DNA of 64,000 bases. Source: Arthrobacter sp. AK04 (GTDB lineage: Bacteria > Actinomycetota > Actinomycetes > Actinomycetales > Micrococcaceae). This document shows positions 16,329 to 26,878 of this stretch, one piece after another. The notes below the pieces were generated by a model, which saw only the letters and a program-made list of their open reading frames with translations, was not told the DNA's origin and ran no database searches. The stretch spans positions 1 to 64,000 of the forward strand of contig NZ_JAJOMC010000009.1 in assembly GCF_021129155.1 (NCBI RefSeq). The letters run 5' to 3'. The position numbers and the translations under genes are program-made. The first letter of the stretch is position 1. Every line of letters starts with the position of its first letter.

Positions 16329-18098
16329 TCAGGACTTAACGATCACCGCGCTCCAGGGCGCCAGGGCGAGGGCTTCGCCGTCAAGGGTGCTGCCCTCGTC
16401 CGTGGCCAGCAGGACTGTCCCGGCAACGTCCTCCAGCCGGACCTTGGCGTCTGAGAGGTTCAGCAGTACCTCAACGCTTCCGCGGCGGAAACGCAGCCAG
16501 CCGGCGTCGTCGTCGAACGTCACCTCGGTCTCGGTGAAGCCGAGGCCGGCAAGCTCCGGGTGCTCGCGGCGCAGCGCCGTGAGTGCACGGTAGAGCTCCA
16601 GCAGCCGCGCGTGGTCCCCGGCGGAGGCTTCGTCCCAGTTCAGCTTGGACCGGCGGAAGGTTTCCGGATCCTGGGGGTCGGGCACGACGGCGGGATCCCA
16701 CCCCATGCGCTCGAACTCCTTGATCCGGCCTTCCGCAGTGGCCTTGCCCAGCTCGGGTTCCGGGTGCGAGGTGAAGAACTGCCAGGGGGTGCTCGCCGCG
16801 AACTCCTCGCCCATGAAGAGCATGGGCGTGAACGGGGATGTCAGCGTGAGCACGGCGGCCATAGCCAGCTGTCCGTGGGACAGCGACTGCGAGAGCCTGT
16901 CCCCCGTGGCGCGGTTGCCGATCTGGTCGTGATTCTGGTTGCAGACCACCAGCGCCGCCGGGTGCACCAGCGAAGTGTTGATGGGCCGGCCGTGGTGCCG
17001 TCCGCGGAAGCTGGAGTAGCTGCCGTCGTGCAGGAAGCCGTCCTTCAGGACCTTCGCCAGGACCGCCAGGGACTGGAAGTCCCCGTAGTACCCGGTGGTT
17101 TCGCCGCTGACGCTGACGTGGACCGCATGGTGGAAGTCGTCGCTCCACTGCCCGGCCAGCCCGTACCCGTTGGCTTCCCGCGGGTACAGCAGGCGCGGGT
17201 TGTTCAGGTCCGACTCGGCGATCAGGGTCTTCGGCAGCCCGGTCTCCGCAGCGACGGCGTCGCCCAGGGCACCGAACTCCTCGAGGATGTGCACGGCGCG
17301 CTCGTCCTTCAGCGCGTGCACAGCGTCCAGGCGGAGGCCGTCCACGTGGTAGTCCCGGAGCCAAAGGGCAAGGTTGTCCAGGATGTACTCCCGCACCACG
17401 TCGGAGCCGGGGCCGTCCAGGTTCACCGAGTCGCCCCAGGTGTTGGCGTCCCCCTGCTTGAGGTAGGGGCCGAACCTGGAGAGATAGTTACCGCTCGGGC
17501 CGAGGTGGTTGTACACCACGTCCTGGATGACGCCCAGGCCGGCGGCGTGGGCAGCATCCACAAAGCGCTGGTAGGCCGCAGGCCCGCCGTAGCCTTCATG
17601 GACCGCGTACCACTGGACGCCGTCGTAGCCCCAGTTGTGGGTCCCGTTGAACCCATTGACCGGGAGCAGCTCCACGAAGTCGATGCCCAGGTCCGCCAGG
17701 TACGCGAGCTTCCCGGCCGCCGCGTCCAGGGTCCCCTCAGGGGTGAACGTGCCGATGTGGAGTTCGTAGATGACCGAACCTTTGAGGTCCTTGCCCTTCC
17801 AGCCCGAGTCCTGCCAGGCATGGGCTGCGGGGTCGAAGGTCCTGGAGAGTTCATGGACGCCGGCGGGCAGGCGGCGGGACCGCGGATCGGGAATGGGGTG
17901 GGTGTCCCCGTCCAGCAGGTAGCCGTAGTCCACCTCGCCATCAGCCGGGGCGTCCAAGGCCGTCCACCAGCCTTCAGAGCCCGGCGCCGTGTCCTTTTCC
18001 GTCATGGGGTACTGCCGGCCGCCGGCCAGCAGGACCACGGACGTGGCATCCGGAGCCCAGACATCGAAGCGCGCGGGGCCGCCATTCACAAGGGTCAT
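16329..18098 (-). CDS. treZ: Malto-oligosyltrehalose trehalohydrolase
   Basis: A 589-residue GH13 enzyme that releases trehalose from maltooligosyltrehalose. The N-terminal carbohydrate-binding-like domain ([14 protein letters not shown]) precedes the barrel. The nucleophile is Asp258 in [11 protein letters not shown] and the acid/base is Glu295 in [24 protein letters not shown] supplies the transition-state region. The start is ATG ([11 protein letters not shown]) with GGAGAAGAGG upstream; it overlaps the treY stop by 4 nt (ATGA). It is the last gene of the operon. Confidence 0.96.
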   Translation of the reverse strand: MTLVNGGPARFDVWAPDATSVVLLAGGRQYPMTEKDTAPGSEGWWTALDAPADGEVDYGYLLDGDTHPIPDPRSRRLPAGVHELSRTFDPAAHAWQDSGWKGKDLKGSVIYELHIGTFTPEGTLDAAAGKLAYLADLGIDFVELLPVNGFNGTHNWGYDGVQWYAVHEGYGGPAAYQRFVDAAHAAGLGVIQDVVYNHLGPSGNYLSRFGPYLKQGDANTWGDSVNLDGPGSDVVREYILDNLALWLRDYHVDGLRLDAVHALKDERAVHILEEFGALGDAVAAETGLPKTLIAESDLNNPRLLYPREANGYGLAGQWSDDFHHAVHVSVSGETTGYYGDFQSLAVLAKVLKDGFLHDGSYSSFRGRHHGRPINTSLVHPAALVVCNQNHDQIGNRATGDRLSQSLSHGQLAMAAVLTLTSPFTPMLFMGEEFAASTPWQFFTSHPEPELGKATAEGRIKEFERMGWDPAVVPDPQDPETFRRSKLNWDEASAGDHARLLELYRALTALRREHPELAGLGFTETEVTFDDDAGWLRFRRGSVEVLLNLSDAKVRLEDVAGTVLLATDEGSTLDGEALALAPWSAVIVKS

Positions 18099-20422
18099 GC
18101 CTCTTCTCCATCCACCGGTACGAGCAAAGCCACGGGGTAGGTACCCAGGACGTCGGCCACCGAAACAGGCCCAGGGCCGTAGCTGTTGCCGGTGAGTTCG
18201 TCGCGCAGGGCCGTGGGAAGTTCGACGGCGGTGTCCCGCCATCCGCCGTCGGCTGCCAGTCCGGCGGGAAGCCGGGTGGCCAGGGTCAGGGCACCCGTGG
18301 CCCCGTCACCGCCGCGGTGGAACGCGAGGACGTGATCCGCCGCAGGACCGGTGGCTGTCACGGGGCTGTAGCCCTGGAACAGCTCGGGCCGGCCGCGGCG
18401 GAGCCGGAGCGCGCGGGAGGTGACCAGGAGCTTGCTGGTCTCCGTCCCCGCCTCAGGCAGGGTGCCGGCGTCGAGCTTTGCAAGCTCCTGCTGGCGGGCC
18501 GCAAAGTCAACGGGGCGGCGGTTGTCGGGGTCGGTCAGGGACCGTTCCCAGAATTCGCTGCCCTGGTAGACGTCCGGGACGCCGGGCATGGTCAGCTGGA
18601 CCAGCTTGGCGGACACAGAGTTGGACGCGGCGCAGGAATCAATGCGTGCCACGAAGTCCTCCACCACCTTGGTGACCCGGCCGTCGTCGAACGCTGCGTC
18701 CACTGCGGCCTTCACAGCGGATTCAAAGTCCTCGTCGGGGCTGGTCCAGGTGGTGGAGTTGCCGGCTTCCCGGGCAGCCTTCTCGGCGTAACCCTGCAGC
18801 CGCTCCCGGCTGGCGGGCCAAGCCCCCACCACAGCCTGCCAGAGCAGGTTCTCGTAAGGGCCGTCCGGGATCGGGGCCAGTTCACGGAGGGTGTTCAGCG
18901 TTGCCGTCCACTCCTGCGGCAATTCGGCGATCACCGAGATCCGCGCCCGGGCGTCCTCACTGCGCTTGGTGTCGTGCGTGGACATCGTGGTCATGGACAG
19001 GGGCAGTTCCTGCTGGCGCCGGGCCATCCGCTGGTGGAACTCGTCAGGCGAAACAGAGAATTCCGTCGGTTCGGCTCCCACTTCGGTCAGGGTGCCCAGT
19101 CGGGTGTAGCGGTAGAACGCGGTGTCTTCCACGCCCTTGGCCATCACCATGCCGGAGGTCTGCTGGAACCGCACCGAAATCGCATTGGCGGGGTCAAGCA
19201 GCAGCGGCAGCAGCGTACCCACGGCAACTTCAAGGTCGGGCCGGTAGGCTGCTGCTGATTCGCACGCTTCCTTGAGGATCTCGGCGCCGGTGGGCAGGTA
19301 GGTCCGGTACACGGGGAACGCAGCGATGATCTCGGCAATGGCATCGGCTGCCTGGTCCACCGCAAGCCCGTAGGACTCCGGAACCAGACGGGCCAGGCGC
19401 AGGACCTCGGACCGCAGGATCCCGTCCGCGATCATGCGCTTGGTGCCCCGGATCATCTCCGCGTAGTCCGCGGGGGTGTCGGAGCCGCGGAGCTTTGCGT
19501 CCAGCTCGTCCAGCGCCTGCTGGCCTGCGGGATCCACGAACACCCGGTCCACGTCCGCCAGGGCGTCGTAGCCGGTGGTTCCCTCGGTGGCGAAGTCCTG
19601 GGGCAGGGTTTCGCCCGGCTCCAGGATCTTTTCCACCAGGACGTAGACTCCGCCGCTGAGGTCCTTCAGCCAGCGCAAGTAGCCGGCGGGGTCCGCCAGG
19701 CCGTCCGGGTGGTCCACCCGGAGGCCGTCCACCAGCCCTTCATTGAACCAGCGGCCCACCTCGGCGTGTGCTTCCTCAAAGACCCTCGGCGTTTCCACCC
19801 GGATCCCGGCCAGTGTGGTGACCGCGAAGAAACGCCGGTAGTTCAGCTCCGCGTCCGCCCGGCGCCAGTCCATCAGCTCATAATGCTGGCGGCTGTGCAC
19901 TTCCTGGGGTGAATCGCCGTCGGCGTAGCTTCCGGAAGCCAGCGGGAACCGGTGATCGTAGTAGCGGAGCTCGCCGTCCTTGATTTCCAGCTTGTCCAGG
20001 TCATCATCGGAGCCAAGCATGGGCAGCCGGATCTTCCCGCCTGCCAGGTCCCAGTCGACGTCGAAGGCTTCGGCGTAGGGCGAACCCTGCCCTTCCTTCA
20101 GCAGGGACCACCACCAGGGGTTCTGCACGGGCGTGGCGACGCCCACGTGGTTGGGCACGATGTCCACCAGGACACCCATGCCGTGCTCGCGGGCAGCCTT
20201 GGACAGGGCGAGGAGGCCCTCGGGGCCGCCCCGCTCCGGGTCCACCGCGGAGGGGTCGGTCACGTCATAGCCGTGGTCCGAGCCCTGCTCCGCGGTCAGG
20301 ATGGGCGAGAGGTACACCCAGTCAGCGCCGAGGTCCTTCAGGTAAGGGACCTTTTCGGCGGCATCGAACAGGGTGAAGCTGCGGCGGATCTGCAGGCGGT
20401 AGGTGGATGCCGGGACCCTCAC
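18095..20422 (-). CDS. treY: Maltooligosyltrehalose synthase
   Basis: A 775-residue GH13 enzyme that converts the reducing-end glucose of maltodextrins to an alpha,alpha-1,1-linked trehalose end. Conserved blocks are STYRLQ at the N-terminus, [29 protein letters not shown] (nucleophile Asp), [11 protein letters not shown] (acid/base Glu) and [15 protein letters not shown]. The GTG start overlaps the glgX stop (GTGA). A longer frame upstream reads into glgX and lacks family sequence. It works between GlgX and TreZ in glycogen-to-trehalose conversion. Confidence 0.96.
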   Translation of the reverse strand: MRVPASTYRLQIRRSFTLFDAAEKVPYLKDLGADWVYLSPILTAEQGSDHGYDVTDPSAVDPERGGPEGLLALSKAAREHGMGVLVDIVPNHVGVATPVQNPWWWSLLKEGQGSPYAEAFDVDWDLAGGKIRLPMLGSDDDLDKLEIKDGELRYYDHRFPLASGSYADGDSPQEVHSRQHYELMDWRRADAELNYRRFFAVTTLAGIRVETPRVFEEAHAEVGRWFNEGLVDGLRVDHPDGLADPAGYLRWLKDLSGGVYVLVEKILEPGETLPQDFATEGTTGYDALADVDRVFVDPAGQQALDELDAKLRGSDTPADYAEMIRGTKRMIADGILRSEVLRLARLVPESYGLAVDQAADAIAEIIAAFPVYRTYLPTGAEILKEACESAAAYRPDLEVAVGTLLPLLLDPANAISVRFQQTSGMVMAKGVEDTAFYRYTRLGTLTEVGAEPTEFSVSPDEFHQRMARRQQELPLSMTTMSTHDTKRSEDARARISVIAELPQEWTATLNTLRELAPIPDGPYENLLWQAVVGAWPASRERLQGYAEKAAREAGNSTTWTSPDEDFESAVKAAVDAAFDDGRVTKVVEDFVARIDSCAASNSVSAKLVQLTMPGVPDVYQGSEFWERSLTDPDNRRPVDFAARQQELAKLDAGTLPEAGTETSKLLVTSRALRLRRGRPELFQGYSPVTATGPAADHVLAFHRGGDGATGALTLATRLPAGLAADGGWRDTAVELPTALRDELTGNSYGPGPVSVADVLGTYPVALLVPVDGEEA

Positions 20423-22674
20423 TTCGCCGTAGCCTTCCGCTCCCCGATCTTGGTGGTTTTTCCGGGCTCGGCCACCATGGGGGTGGTGAGCGATTCGGTC
20501 TCGCTGGTGGAGGTCTGGGTCAATGCCGCGAGGGAGGCCGCCACGGAGTGGTCGGGTTCCACTTCCTCGACGGTGTGCGCACGGAGGACCACCAGGGACT
20601 TGGCTTCCACCGGCAGCGGCTGCCCGGCGGCCACCGGTTCCGTGTCCGCGTTCTGCCCGGCGGTGTCGATGATGACGTCCCACGCCGGAGCGTACTCGTC
20701 CGAGGGCAGGGTGAACTTCACGGTGTCATCGTGGGCGTTGAAGTACAGCAGGAAGTTCACGTCGGTGATCCTCCGGCCGCGGCTGTCCTTGCCCTGGATG
20801 CCGTGCCCGTTCAGGAACACGCCCACGGACCGGCCAAAGCCGCTGTCCCAGGCTTCGGGCTTCATGTTCTCGCCCTCCGGGTCCAGCCATACGATGTCCG
20901 GCAGCCGTTCGCCTTCGCCCCGGAGTACCGGGCGTCCGTCGAAGAAGCGGCTGCGGCGGAAGGTGGGGTGCTTGGCGCGGAGCGCGTTGACGGCGGCGGT
21001 GAACTCGATCAGCGGCTGGTCCACGGTGTCCCAGTTGATCCAGGTCAGCTCGGAGTCCTGGCAGTAGCCGTTGTTGTTGCCCTGCTGGGTGCGTCCCATT
21101 TCGTCGCCGTGCAGGAGCATGGGGACGCCCTGGGACAGCAGCAGCGAGGCGATGAAGTTCCGCTGCTGGCGGGCGCGGAGGCCAAGGACTTCGGGATCGT
21201 CCGTGGGACCTTCAACGCCGCAGTTCCAGGACCGGTTGTGGGATTCGCCGTCGTTGTTGTCCTCGCCGTTGGCGTCGTTGTGCTTCTCGTTGTAGGACAC
21301 CAGGTCCGCGAGGGTGAAGCCGTCGTGCGCGGTGACGAAGTTGATGGATGCCACGGGGCGGCGGCCGGAGTGCTCGTACAGGTCCGCGGAACCGGTGATG
21401 CGGGAGGCGAACTCGCCCAGGGTGGCGGGCTCGCCGCGCCAGAAGTCGCGGACTGTGTCGCGGTACTTGCCGTTCCATTCCGTCCACTGCGGCGGGAAGT
21501 TGCCCACTTGGTAGCCGCCGGGTCCAACGTCCCACGGCTCGGCGATGAGCTTGACCTGGGACACTACCGGGTCCTGCTGGATGAGTTCGAAGAAGGTGGA
21601 CAGCTTGTCCACGTCATAAAATTCGCGGGCCAGGGTGGAGGCGAGGTCGAACCGGAAGCCGTCCACGTGCATCTCGGACACCCAGTAGCGCAGCGAGTCC
21701 ATGAGCAGCTGCAGGGAGTGCGGCTGGCGGACGTTCAGGGAGTTGCCCGTGCCGGTGTAGTCCATGTAGTGCTTCTCGTCGCCCTCCATCAACCGGTAGT
21801 AGGCGGCGTTGTCGATGCCCTTGAAGGACAGCGTGGGGCCCAGGTGGTTGCCTTCCGCGGTGTGGTTGTACACCACGTCCAGGATGACCTCGATGCCGGC
21901 TTTGTGCAGGGAGCGGACCATGGCCTTGAAGTCCTGGACCTGCTGGCCGGTGTCCCCGGTGGAGCTGTAGGTGTTCTGCGGGGCGAAGAAGCCGATGGTG
22001 TTGTAGCCCCAGTAGTTGTTCAGGCCCTTGTCCTGCAGGGTGCCGTCATTGACGAACTGGTGCACGGGCATTAGTTCGATGGCGGTGACGCCGAGCTTCT
22101 GCAGGTGGGAGATGACGGCGGGGTGCGCCACGCCGGCGTAGGTGCCGCGCTGTTCCTCGGGGATTTCCGGGTGCAGCTGGGTGAGGCCCTTGACGTGTGC
22201 TTCGTAGATGACGGACTGGTGGTACGGAATCCGGAGGTTCTGGTCGCCGTCCCAGTCGAAGAACGGGTTGATGACCACGCCCATCATCATGTGGCTCGCG
22301 GAGTCCTCGTTGTTGATGGAGTCCGGCTCACCCAGGTTGTACGTGAACAGTGAGGGATCCCAGTCAACCTGGCCGTGGACGGCCTTGGCGTAGGGGTCCA
22401 GCAGGAGCTTGTTGGGGTTGAAGCGGTTGCCGGAGGCAGGATCGTACGGGCCGTGGACCCGGTAGCCGTACTTCTGTCCGGGCTGGACCTGCGGGATGTA
22501 GCAGTGCCAGACGTAACCGTCCACTTCGTCCAGCTCGATGCGGGTTTCCTTGCCGTCCTCATCGAAAAGGCAAAGTTCGACTTTTTCTGCTCGTTCGCTG
22601 AACAGGGCAAAGTTGGTGCCGGTTCCGTTATAGGTGGCGCCAAGGGGATAAGCCGATCCGGGCCAGACTTCCAT
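20419..22674 (-). CDS. glgX: Glycogen debranching enzyme GlgX
   Basis: A 751-residue isoamylase-type GH13 enzyme. The N-terminal CBM48-like domain ([20 protein letters not shown]) is followed by the barrel. The nucleophile is Asp343 in [11 protein letters not shown] and the acid/base is Glu379 in [32 protein letters not shown] completes the active site. It removes alpha-1,6 branches from glycogen, producing linear maltooligosaccharides for TreY. The start ATG has AAGAGGAG close upstream. It is the first gene of glgX-treY-treZ, all joined by 4-nt overlaps. Confidence 0.96.
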   Translation of the reverse strand: MEVWPGSAYPLGATYNGTGTNFALFSERAEKVELCLFDEDGKETRIELDEVDGYVWHCYIPQVQPGQKYGYRVHGPYDPASGNRFNPNKLLLDPYAKAVHGQVDWDPSLFTYNLGEPDSINNEDSASHMMMGVVINPFFDWDGDQNLRIPYHQSVIYEAHVKGLTQLHPEIPEEQRGTYAGVAHPAVISHLQKLGVTAIELMPVHQFVNDGTLQDKGLNNYWGYNTIGFFAPQNTYSSTGDTGQQVQDFKAMVRSLHKAGIEVILDVVYNHTAEGNHLGPTLSFKGIDNAAYYRLMEGDEKHYMDYTGTGNSLNVRQPHSLQLLMDSLRYWVSEMHVDGFRFDLASTLAREFYDVDKLSTFFELIQQDPVVSQVKLIAEPWDVGPGGYQVGNFPPQWTEWNGKYRDTVRDFWRGEPATLGEFASRITGSADLYEHSGRRPVASINFVTAHDGFTLADLVSYNEKHNDANGEDNNDGESHNRSWNCGVEGPTDDPEVLGLRARQQRNFIASLLLSQGVPMLLHGDEMGRTQQGNNNGYCQDSELTWINWDTVDQPLIEFTAAVNALRAKHPTFRRSRFFDGRPVLRGEGERLPDIVWLDPEGENMKPEAWDSGFGRSVGVFLNGHGIQGKDSRGRRITDVNFLLYFNAHDDTVKFTLPSDEYAPAWDVIIDTAGQNADTEPVAAGQPLPVEAKSLVVLRAHTVEEVEPDHSVAASLAALTQTSTSETESLTTPMVAEPGKTTKIGERKATAK

Positions 22675-22739
22675 AATGCTCCTCTTTGTGATTCGGCAGC
22701 AGTAGAGCAGGCGCGCCCTGTGCCGGTGCGAACTAATGC

Positions 22740-24335
22740 CTACCGTAACGGTTGGGTGTGACTATTACGTTTCCGCGCCTCTGGGTTACTAAGCGTGCTT
22801 ACTTTACCCCAAGTCTGGGGTAAGGAGTCTGCGATGCCTCCCGCAGTGACCGGTCCCCCGGCGCTGGCGTCCGACGCCGTCCGTCCCGCCTTGCCGTGCA
22901 GGGCGGCTCCCATCGCGGCAATGGCGGCCCAGCGCACGTCCGGTTCCACGCCCCCTTCCCTGAAGCGCCCGACGTCGGACCCCGCCTGGGCGAGCAGCGC
23001 ACCGATGACGCCGGCCAGGACGTCGCCGCTGCCGGCCGTTGCCAGCCAGGGCGTGCCGTCCGCCTGGCTGAAGATATCGCCCGAGGGTGCGGCCACCAGG
23101 GTGGTGGCCCCCTTGAGCAGCACGGTGGCACCGGTCAGTTCCGAGGCGCGGCGTACCGCGGCCAGGGTTCCGGCTTCCACCGCCTCCCGGTCCTCGGATC
23201 CGCCCAGGCGTTGCAGCAGCGAGGCCAGCTCCCCGGCGTGGGGGGTGAGGACAATATGCGGGCCGAGGGTTTCGGGAAGAGCGGGAAGGGCGCCGGCGTC
23301 TGCCACAACGGGCAGCCCGGATCCGACGGCGTCGCGGGCCCGCTGGAGCTGGCCATGGTGCTCCGGGCCCATGCCGGACCCCACCAGCCAGGCCTGTACC
23401 CGGTTGTCCGCGACCGTGCCGGTGCTGCAGACAACCTCAGGGCACGCCTGCCTCACCAGGTCCGCGACTTCTGGCGGGCCGAGGTAGCGGACCATCCCCA
23501 CGCCCGCTGCCAGGGCGCCCCGGCAGGCCAGCACCGCGGCCCCGGGATAGTCCACGGAGCCGGCAACAACTCCCAGCACCCCGCGGGAGTACTTGTGGGC
23601 GCGCCGGGCAGGGTGCGGCAGAAGCCGCGCCAGGTCGCCGTCCTCGAGCCGGCGAAGCGAGGGCTGCGGCAGGTGCTCCTCGATGCCGCTGGGCACCATC
23701 AGCACCCGGCCGGCGTAGTCGGCGCCGGGGTCGGCCAGCAGGCCGCTTTTGGCACCACCGAAGGTGACGGTCAGGTCCGCCGGGAGCACCGGCTGGAAAA
23801 CCTCGCCGGTATCGGCGCCCAGGCCGCTGGGAAGGTCGCAGGCCACCACGAGCGCCTGTCCGCGGCTGGCTGCCAGAAGCCCGGCGACGGCTTCAACCAG
23901 CGCGGCAGCACTCCCCCGCAGCCCGCCTTTGGCGCCTGTGCCCAGGACGGCATCGATGACGACGTCGGCATTTGCCGCTTCTCTGACGAGTGCGGCGGGT
24001 GCCGCCCCGGCAAGGCGGTGCACCCGGCCGCCGGCACGCTCGAAGGCAGCCAGCGCCTGGGGGTGGGCAGTGTCTCCGGTGAGCACCGCCGTCGTACGCA
24101 TTCCCCGCGCGGCGAGGAATGACGCGGCGTACAGGCCGTCCCCGCCGTTGTTGCCCTTGCCCGTGAGGACGCAGACGCTGGCGCCGTAGATGCCCAGGCC
24201 GCGGGACCGCCGTTCCATGATGACGGCGTTGGCCAGGCCGTGGGCCGCGCGCTGCATGAGGACGTCGCCCAGTCCGGAGGCGAGGAGCGGTTCCTCAGCC
24301 TGCCGGACCTGGGTTCCGGTGTAGGCGCTGATCAC
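22740..24335 (-). CDS. nnr: Bifunctional NAD(P)H-hydrate epimerase / ADP-dependent dehydratase
   Basis: A 531-residue fusion that repairs hydrated NAD(P)H. The N-terminal epimerase (YjeF_N) half carries VCVLTGKGNNGGDGLYAA; the C-terminal ribokinase-like dehydratase carries LTPHAGELASLL and LATAGSGDVLAGVIGALLAQ. The start was placed at the GTG of MISAYTGTQVRQAEEPLLA, 31 nt after acpS; an ATG 21 codons earlier would overlap acpS. The acpS-nnr pair is a common actinobacterial arrangement. A perfect hairpin lies in the last 30 codons (22804-22823). Confidence 0.94.
   Translation of the reverse strand: MISAYTGTQVRQAEEPLLASGLGDVLMQRAAHGLANAVIMERRSRGLGIYGASVCVLTGKGNNGGDGLYAASFLAARGMRTTAVLTGDTAHPQALAAFERAGGRVHRLAGAAPAALVREAANADVVIDAVLGTGAKGGLRGSAAALVEAVAGLLAASRGQALVVACDLPSGLGADTGEVFQPVLPADLTVTFGGAKSGLLADPGADYAGRVLMVPSGIEEHLPQPSLRRLEDGDLARLLPHPARRAHKYSRGVLGVVAGSVDYPGAAVLACRGALAAGVGMVRYLGPPEVADLVRQACPEVVCSTGTVADNRVQAWLVGSGMGPEHHGQLQRARDAVGSGLPVVADAGALPALPETLGPHIVLTPHAGELASLLQRLGGSEDREAVEAGTLAAVRRASELTGATVLLKGATTLVAAPSGDIFSQADGTPWLATAGSGDVLAGVIGALLAQAGSDVGRFREGGVEPDVRWAAIAAMGAALHGKAGRTASDASAGGPVTAGGIADSLPQTWGKVSTLSNPEARKRNSHTQPLR
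22804..22823. repeat. Perfect palindromic hairpin inside the nnr 3' end
   Basis: TTACCCCA-agtc-TGGGGTAA gives an 8-bp stem with a 4-nt loop, 64 nt before the nnr stop, within coding sequence for SLPQTWGKV. It may be incidental, or a protein-binding or attenuation site. Confidence 0.5.
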
Positions 24336-24366
24336 GGAGTCAGTTTCCCTTGGGGCCGGAGCGTGT

Positions 24367-24714
24367 TCAGCCCTCGGCCAGGACGGTCGCCGTGGCAATC
24401 CCGCCGTCGTGGCTCATGGAGAGGTGCCAGCGCTTGACACCCTTGGCCTCGGCAACCGCCAGTACCGTGCCCTTGACCTGCACGGTGGGTCCGTTCTGGT
24501 CCAGGCCGATCCAGCAGTCCTGCCAGTTCATGCCGGCAGGCGCACCGAGGACCTTGGCAACAGCTTCCTTGGCGGCAAACCGGGCAGCCAGTGACCGGGT
24601 GTTCAGCTCACGCTCCGCGGGAACGAACAGCCGGTCCCGGAGGCCCGGGGTGCGCTCAAGCTGGCGGCCGAACCGCTCAATGTCTACAACGTCTACGCCA
24701 ATGCCAACAATCAT
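24367..24714 (-). CDS. acpS: Holo-[acyl-carrier-protein] synthase
   Basis: A 115-residue phosphopantetheinyl transferase that activates acyl carrier protein for fatty-acid synthesis. The Mg-binding Asp is in [13 protein letters not shown] (residues 3-15) and the second acidic site is in [16 protein letters not shown]. The C-terminal [18 protein letters not shown] is typical. The ATG start is 6 nt after TAGAGT, so the transcript is likely leaderless. nnr follows on the same strand. Confidence 0.96.
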   Translation of the reverse strand: MIVGIGVDVVDIERFGRQLERTPGLRDRLFVPAERELNTRSLAARFAAKEAVAKVLGAPAGMNWQDCWIGLDQNGPTVQVKGTVLAVAEAKGVKRWHLSMSHDGGIATATVLAEG

Positions 24715-24720
24715 GGCACT

Positions 24721-24726
24721 ACTCTA
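24721..24726 (-). promoter_or_regulatory. -10 box of acpS-nnr
   Basis: TAGAGT on the minus strand, 6 nt before the acpS ATG, with no Shine-Dalgarno. Confidence 0.5.
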
Positions 24727-24781
24727 CGTGGACGGCCCTGGCCCGCCGAGCGCAGCGCGGCTGGCCACGCTCCGGATACGA

Positions 24782-24812
24782 AGGAAGCCCCGGGCTCTGG
24801 GCCCAGGGCTTC
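24782..24812 (-). terminator. Terminator hairpin after glmS
   Basis: GGAAGCCC (24782-24789) and GGGCTTCC (24805-24812), with further GGGC/GCCC pairing inside, 37 nt downstream of the glmS stop. It separates glmS from acpS on the same strand. Confidence 0.65.
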
Positions 24813-24849
24813 CCTGTTGGATCAGTACCGGAATCCGTCCGGCCGGCCG

Positions 24850-26742
24850 CTACTCGACCGTGACGCTCTTGGCGAGGTTGCGGGGCTGGTCCACGTCGTA
24901 GCCCTTGGCCTGGGCCAGTTCGGCGGCGAAGATCTGCAGCGGGACGGTGGTCAGCAGGGGCATGAGCAGGGTGGGGGTTTCGGGGACGTAGAAGACGTAC
25001 TCGGCGTAGGCCTTCACGGCCTCGTCGCCTTCCTCGGCGATGACCAGGGTGCGGGCGCCGCGGGCGCGGACTTCCTGGATGTTGGAGACCACCTTGGCGT
25101 GCAAGGAATCGCGGCCGCGCGGGGACGGGACCACCACGAACACCGGCTGGCCTTCGTCGATCAGGGCGATCGGGCCGTGCTTGAGCTCGCCGGCGGCGAA
25201 GCCCTCGGCGTGGATGTAGGCGATTTCCTTCAGCTTCAGCGCCCCCTCAAGCGCCACCGGGTAACCGACGTGGCGGCCCAGGAACAGCACCGACTTCTCG
25301 TTGGCCATGGACCGGGCCAGTTCGCGCAAGGGTCCTGCGTTGTCCAGGATTTTCTGGATCTTCGCCGGGATCTTGTTCAGGTCTGCCAGGACGTCCTTGA
25401 TCTGGCCGGAGAAGATGTTTCCGCGCAGCTGTGCCAAATACAGGCCCAGCAGGTACGCGGCGGTGATCTGCGCCAGGAACGCCTTGGTGGAGGCCACCGC
25501 GATCTCCGGACCGGCGTGCGTGTAGAGCACGGCGTCGGATTCGCGCGGGATGGTGGAGCCGTTGGTGTTGCAGATGGAGATGGTCTTCGCGCCCTGTTCC
25601 CGGGCGTAGCGGACGGCCATCAGGGTGTCCATGGTCTCCCCGGACTGGCTGATGGACACCACCAGGGTGTTCGCGTCCAGGATCGGGTCCCGGTAGCGGA
25701 ACTCGTGCGCGAGCTCCACCTCGGTGGGGATCCGGCACCAGTTCTCGATCGCGTACTTCGCCACCATGCCCGCGTACGCGGCGGTGCCGCAGGCCAGCAC
25801 AATGATCTTGTTGACCTGCTTCAACAGCGCCGGGTCGATCCGGAGCTCATCCAGGGTCAGCTTGCCGTTGATGTCCGAGCGGCCCAGCAGGGTCTGCGCC
25901 ACGGCGTCGGGCTGGTCATGGATTTCCTTTTCCATGAACGAGCTGAAGCCGCCCTTTTCCGCCGAGGCAGGGTCCCAGTCCACGTGGTATTCCTTGCCCG
26001 CGGCCGGGTTGCCGAAGAAGTCGGTGATCTCCACGGTGTCCGCGGTGATGGTGACGATCTGGTCCTGCCCCAGCTCTACAGCACGGCGGGTGTAGTCGAT
26101 GAACCCGGACACGTCCGAGCCCAGGAAGTTCTCGCCCTCGCCCAGGCCCACCACCAGGGGTGAGTTGCGGCGGGCGGCCACCACGACGTCGGGCTGGTCG
26201 GCATGGACAGCCAGGAGCGTGAAGGCGCCCTCCAGCCGCTGGCAGGCCAGTTCCATGGCGCGGGTCAGGCGGCCGTCGGCGGTGTCCCCGGCGAGCTTGT
26301 TCCGGTAGATATCTGCCAGCAGCGCCGCGGCAACCTCGGTGTCCGTCTCGGACAGGAAGGTCACGCCCTTGTCCAGCAGCTCGAGCTTGAGCTCGGCGAA
26401 GTTTTCGATGATGCCGTTGTGGATCACGGCGAGCTTGCCGCCGTCGGCCAGGTGCGGGTGCGCGTTACGGTCCGTCGGCCCGCCATGCGTGGCCCACCGG
26501 GTGTGGCCGATCCCCGTCACCGTCTCCGGCAGCGGGTGCGCCTCCAGCTCGGCGATCAGGTTGCTCAGCTTCCCCGACTTCTTCCGCGACTCGATGGCGC
26601 CCTTGGACACCACGGCGACCCCGGCAGAGTCGTAGCCCCGGTATTCCAGGCGGCGAAGGCCTTCAAGAACAACATCCAGCGCACTGTGACCGGCAATTCC
26701 GCCGTCAACCGAACGGCCCACATATCCCACGATTCCACACAT
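24850..26742 (-). CDS. glmS: Glutamine-fructose-6-phosphate aminotransferase
   Basis: A 630-residue enzyme making glucosamine-6-phosphate for peptidoglycan and mycothiol precursors. The N-terminal amidotransferase domain begins MCGIVGYVG, with Cys2 as nucleophile, and has GHTRWATHGGPTDRNAHPH. Two SIS domains follow (SISQSGETMDTLMAV and LGRHVGYPVALEGALKLKE), and the C-terminus LAKSVTVE holds the Schiff-base lysine. The ATG is 7 nt after TAGTCT; with no 5' leader there is no room for a glmS ribozyme. glmM lies about 2.5 kb away. Confidence 0.97.
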   Translation of the reverse strand: MCGIVGYVGRSVDGGIAGHSALDVVLEGLRRLEYRGYDSAGVAVVSKGAIESRKKSGKLSNLIAELEAHPLPETVTGIGHTRWATHGGPTDRNAHPHLADGGKLAVIHNGIIENFAELKLELLDKGVTFLSETDTEVAAALLADIYRNKLAGDTADGRLTRAMELACQRLEGAFTLLAVHADQPDVVVAARRNSPLVVGLGEGENFLGSDVSGFIDYTRRAVELGQDQIVTITADTVEITDFFGNPAAGKEYHVDWDPASAEKGGFSSFMEKEIHDQPDAVAQTLLGRSDINGKLTLDELRIDPALLKQVNKIIVLACGTAAYAGMVAKYAIENWCRIPTEVELAHEFRYRDPILDANTLVVSISQSGETMDTLMAVRYAREQGAKTISICNTNGSTIPRESDAVLYTHAGPEIAVASTKAFLAQITAAYLLGLYLAQLRGNIFSGQIKDVLADLNKIPAKIQKILDNAGPLRELARSMANEKSVLFLGRHVGYPVALEGALKLKEIAYIHAEGFAAGELKHGPIALIDEGQPVFVVVPSPRGRDSLHAKVVSNIQEVRARGARTLVIAEEGDEAVKAYAEYVFYVPETPTLLMPLLTTVPLQIFAAELAQAKGYDVDQPRNLAKSVTVE

Positions 26743-26749
26743 AGGCTCA

Positions 26750-26755
26750 AGACTA
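26750..26755 (-). promoter_or_regulatory. -10 box of glmS
   Basis: TAGTCT on the minus strand, 7 nt before the glmS ATG at 26742; probably leaderless. It is divergent from the coaA promoter about 110 bp away. Confidence 0.5.
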
Positions 26756-26865
26756 TCGGCAGGGGCGCTCCAGATCTAAACCGGCAACGCCCCTACAGGA
26801 GCAGAATATTGCCGCTGCCGCCGCGCTCAGGCCGCGCTCCATTTCGCTATGTGCCGGGCGCGGGG

Positions 26866-26871
26866 CAGAAT
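26866..26871 (+). promoter_or_regulatory. -10 box of coaA
   Basis: CAGAAT, 7 nt before the GTG at 26879. No Shine-Dalgarno is present. The hexamer is an imperfect match, so confidence is lower than for the neighbouring sites. Confidence 0.35.
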
Positions 26872-26878
26872 CTCTAGA

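Noticed and set aside
16560..18140. Long open frame (526 codons) on the plus strand opposite treZ
   Set aside because: It is the antisense shadow of treZ in GC-rich DNA; its composition is Val/Gly/His/Arg-rich with no recognisable motif, while treZ has full catalytic signatures.
20407..22074. Long open frame (555 codons) on the plus strand opposite glgX
   Set aside because: Antisense shadow of glgX; valine- and glycine-rich, no family features and no ribosome binding site.
26743..26848. Possible glmS ribozyme or riboswitch upstream of glmS
   Set aside because: The -10 box is 7 nt from the start codon, leaving no 5' leader; no ribozyme-like core was seen.
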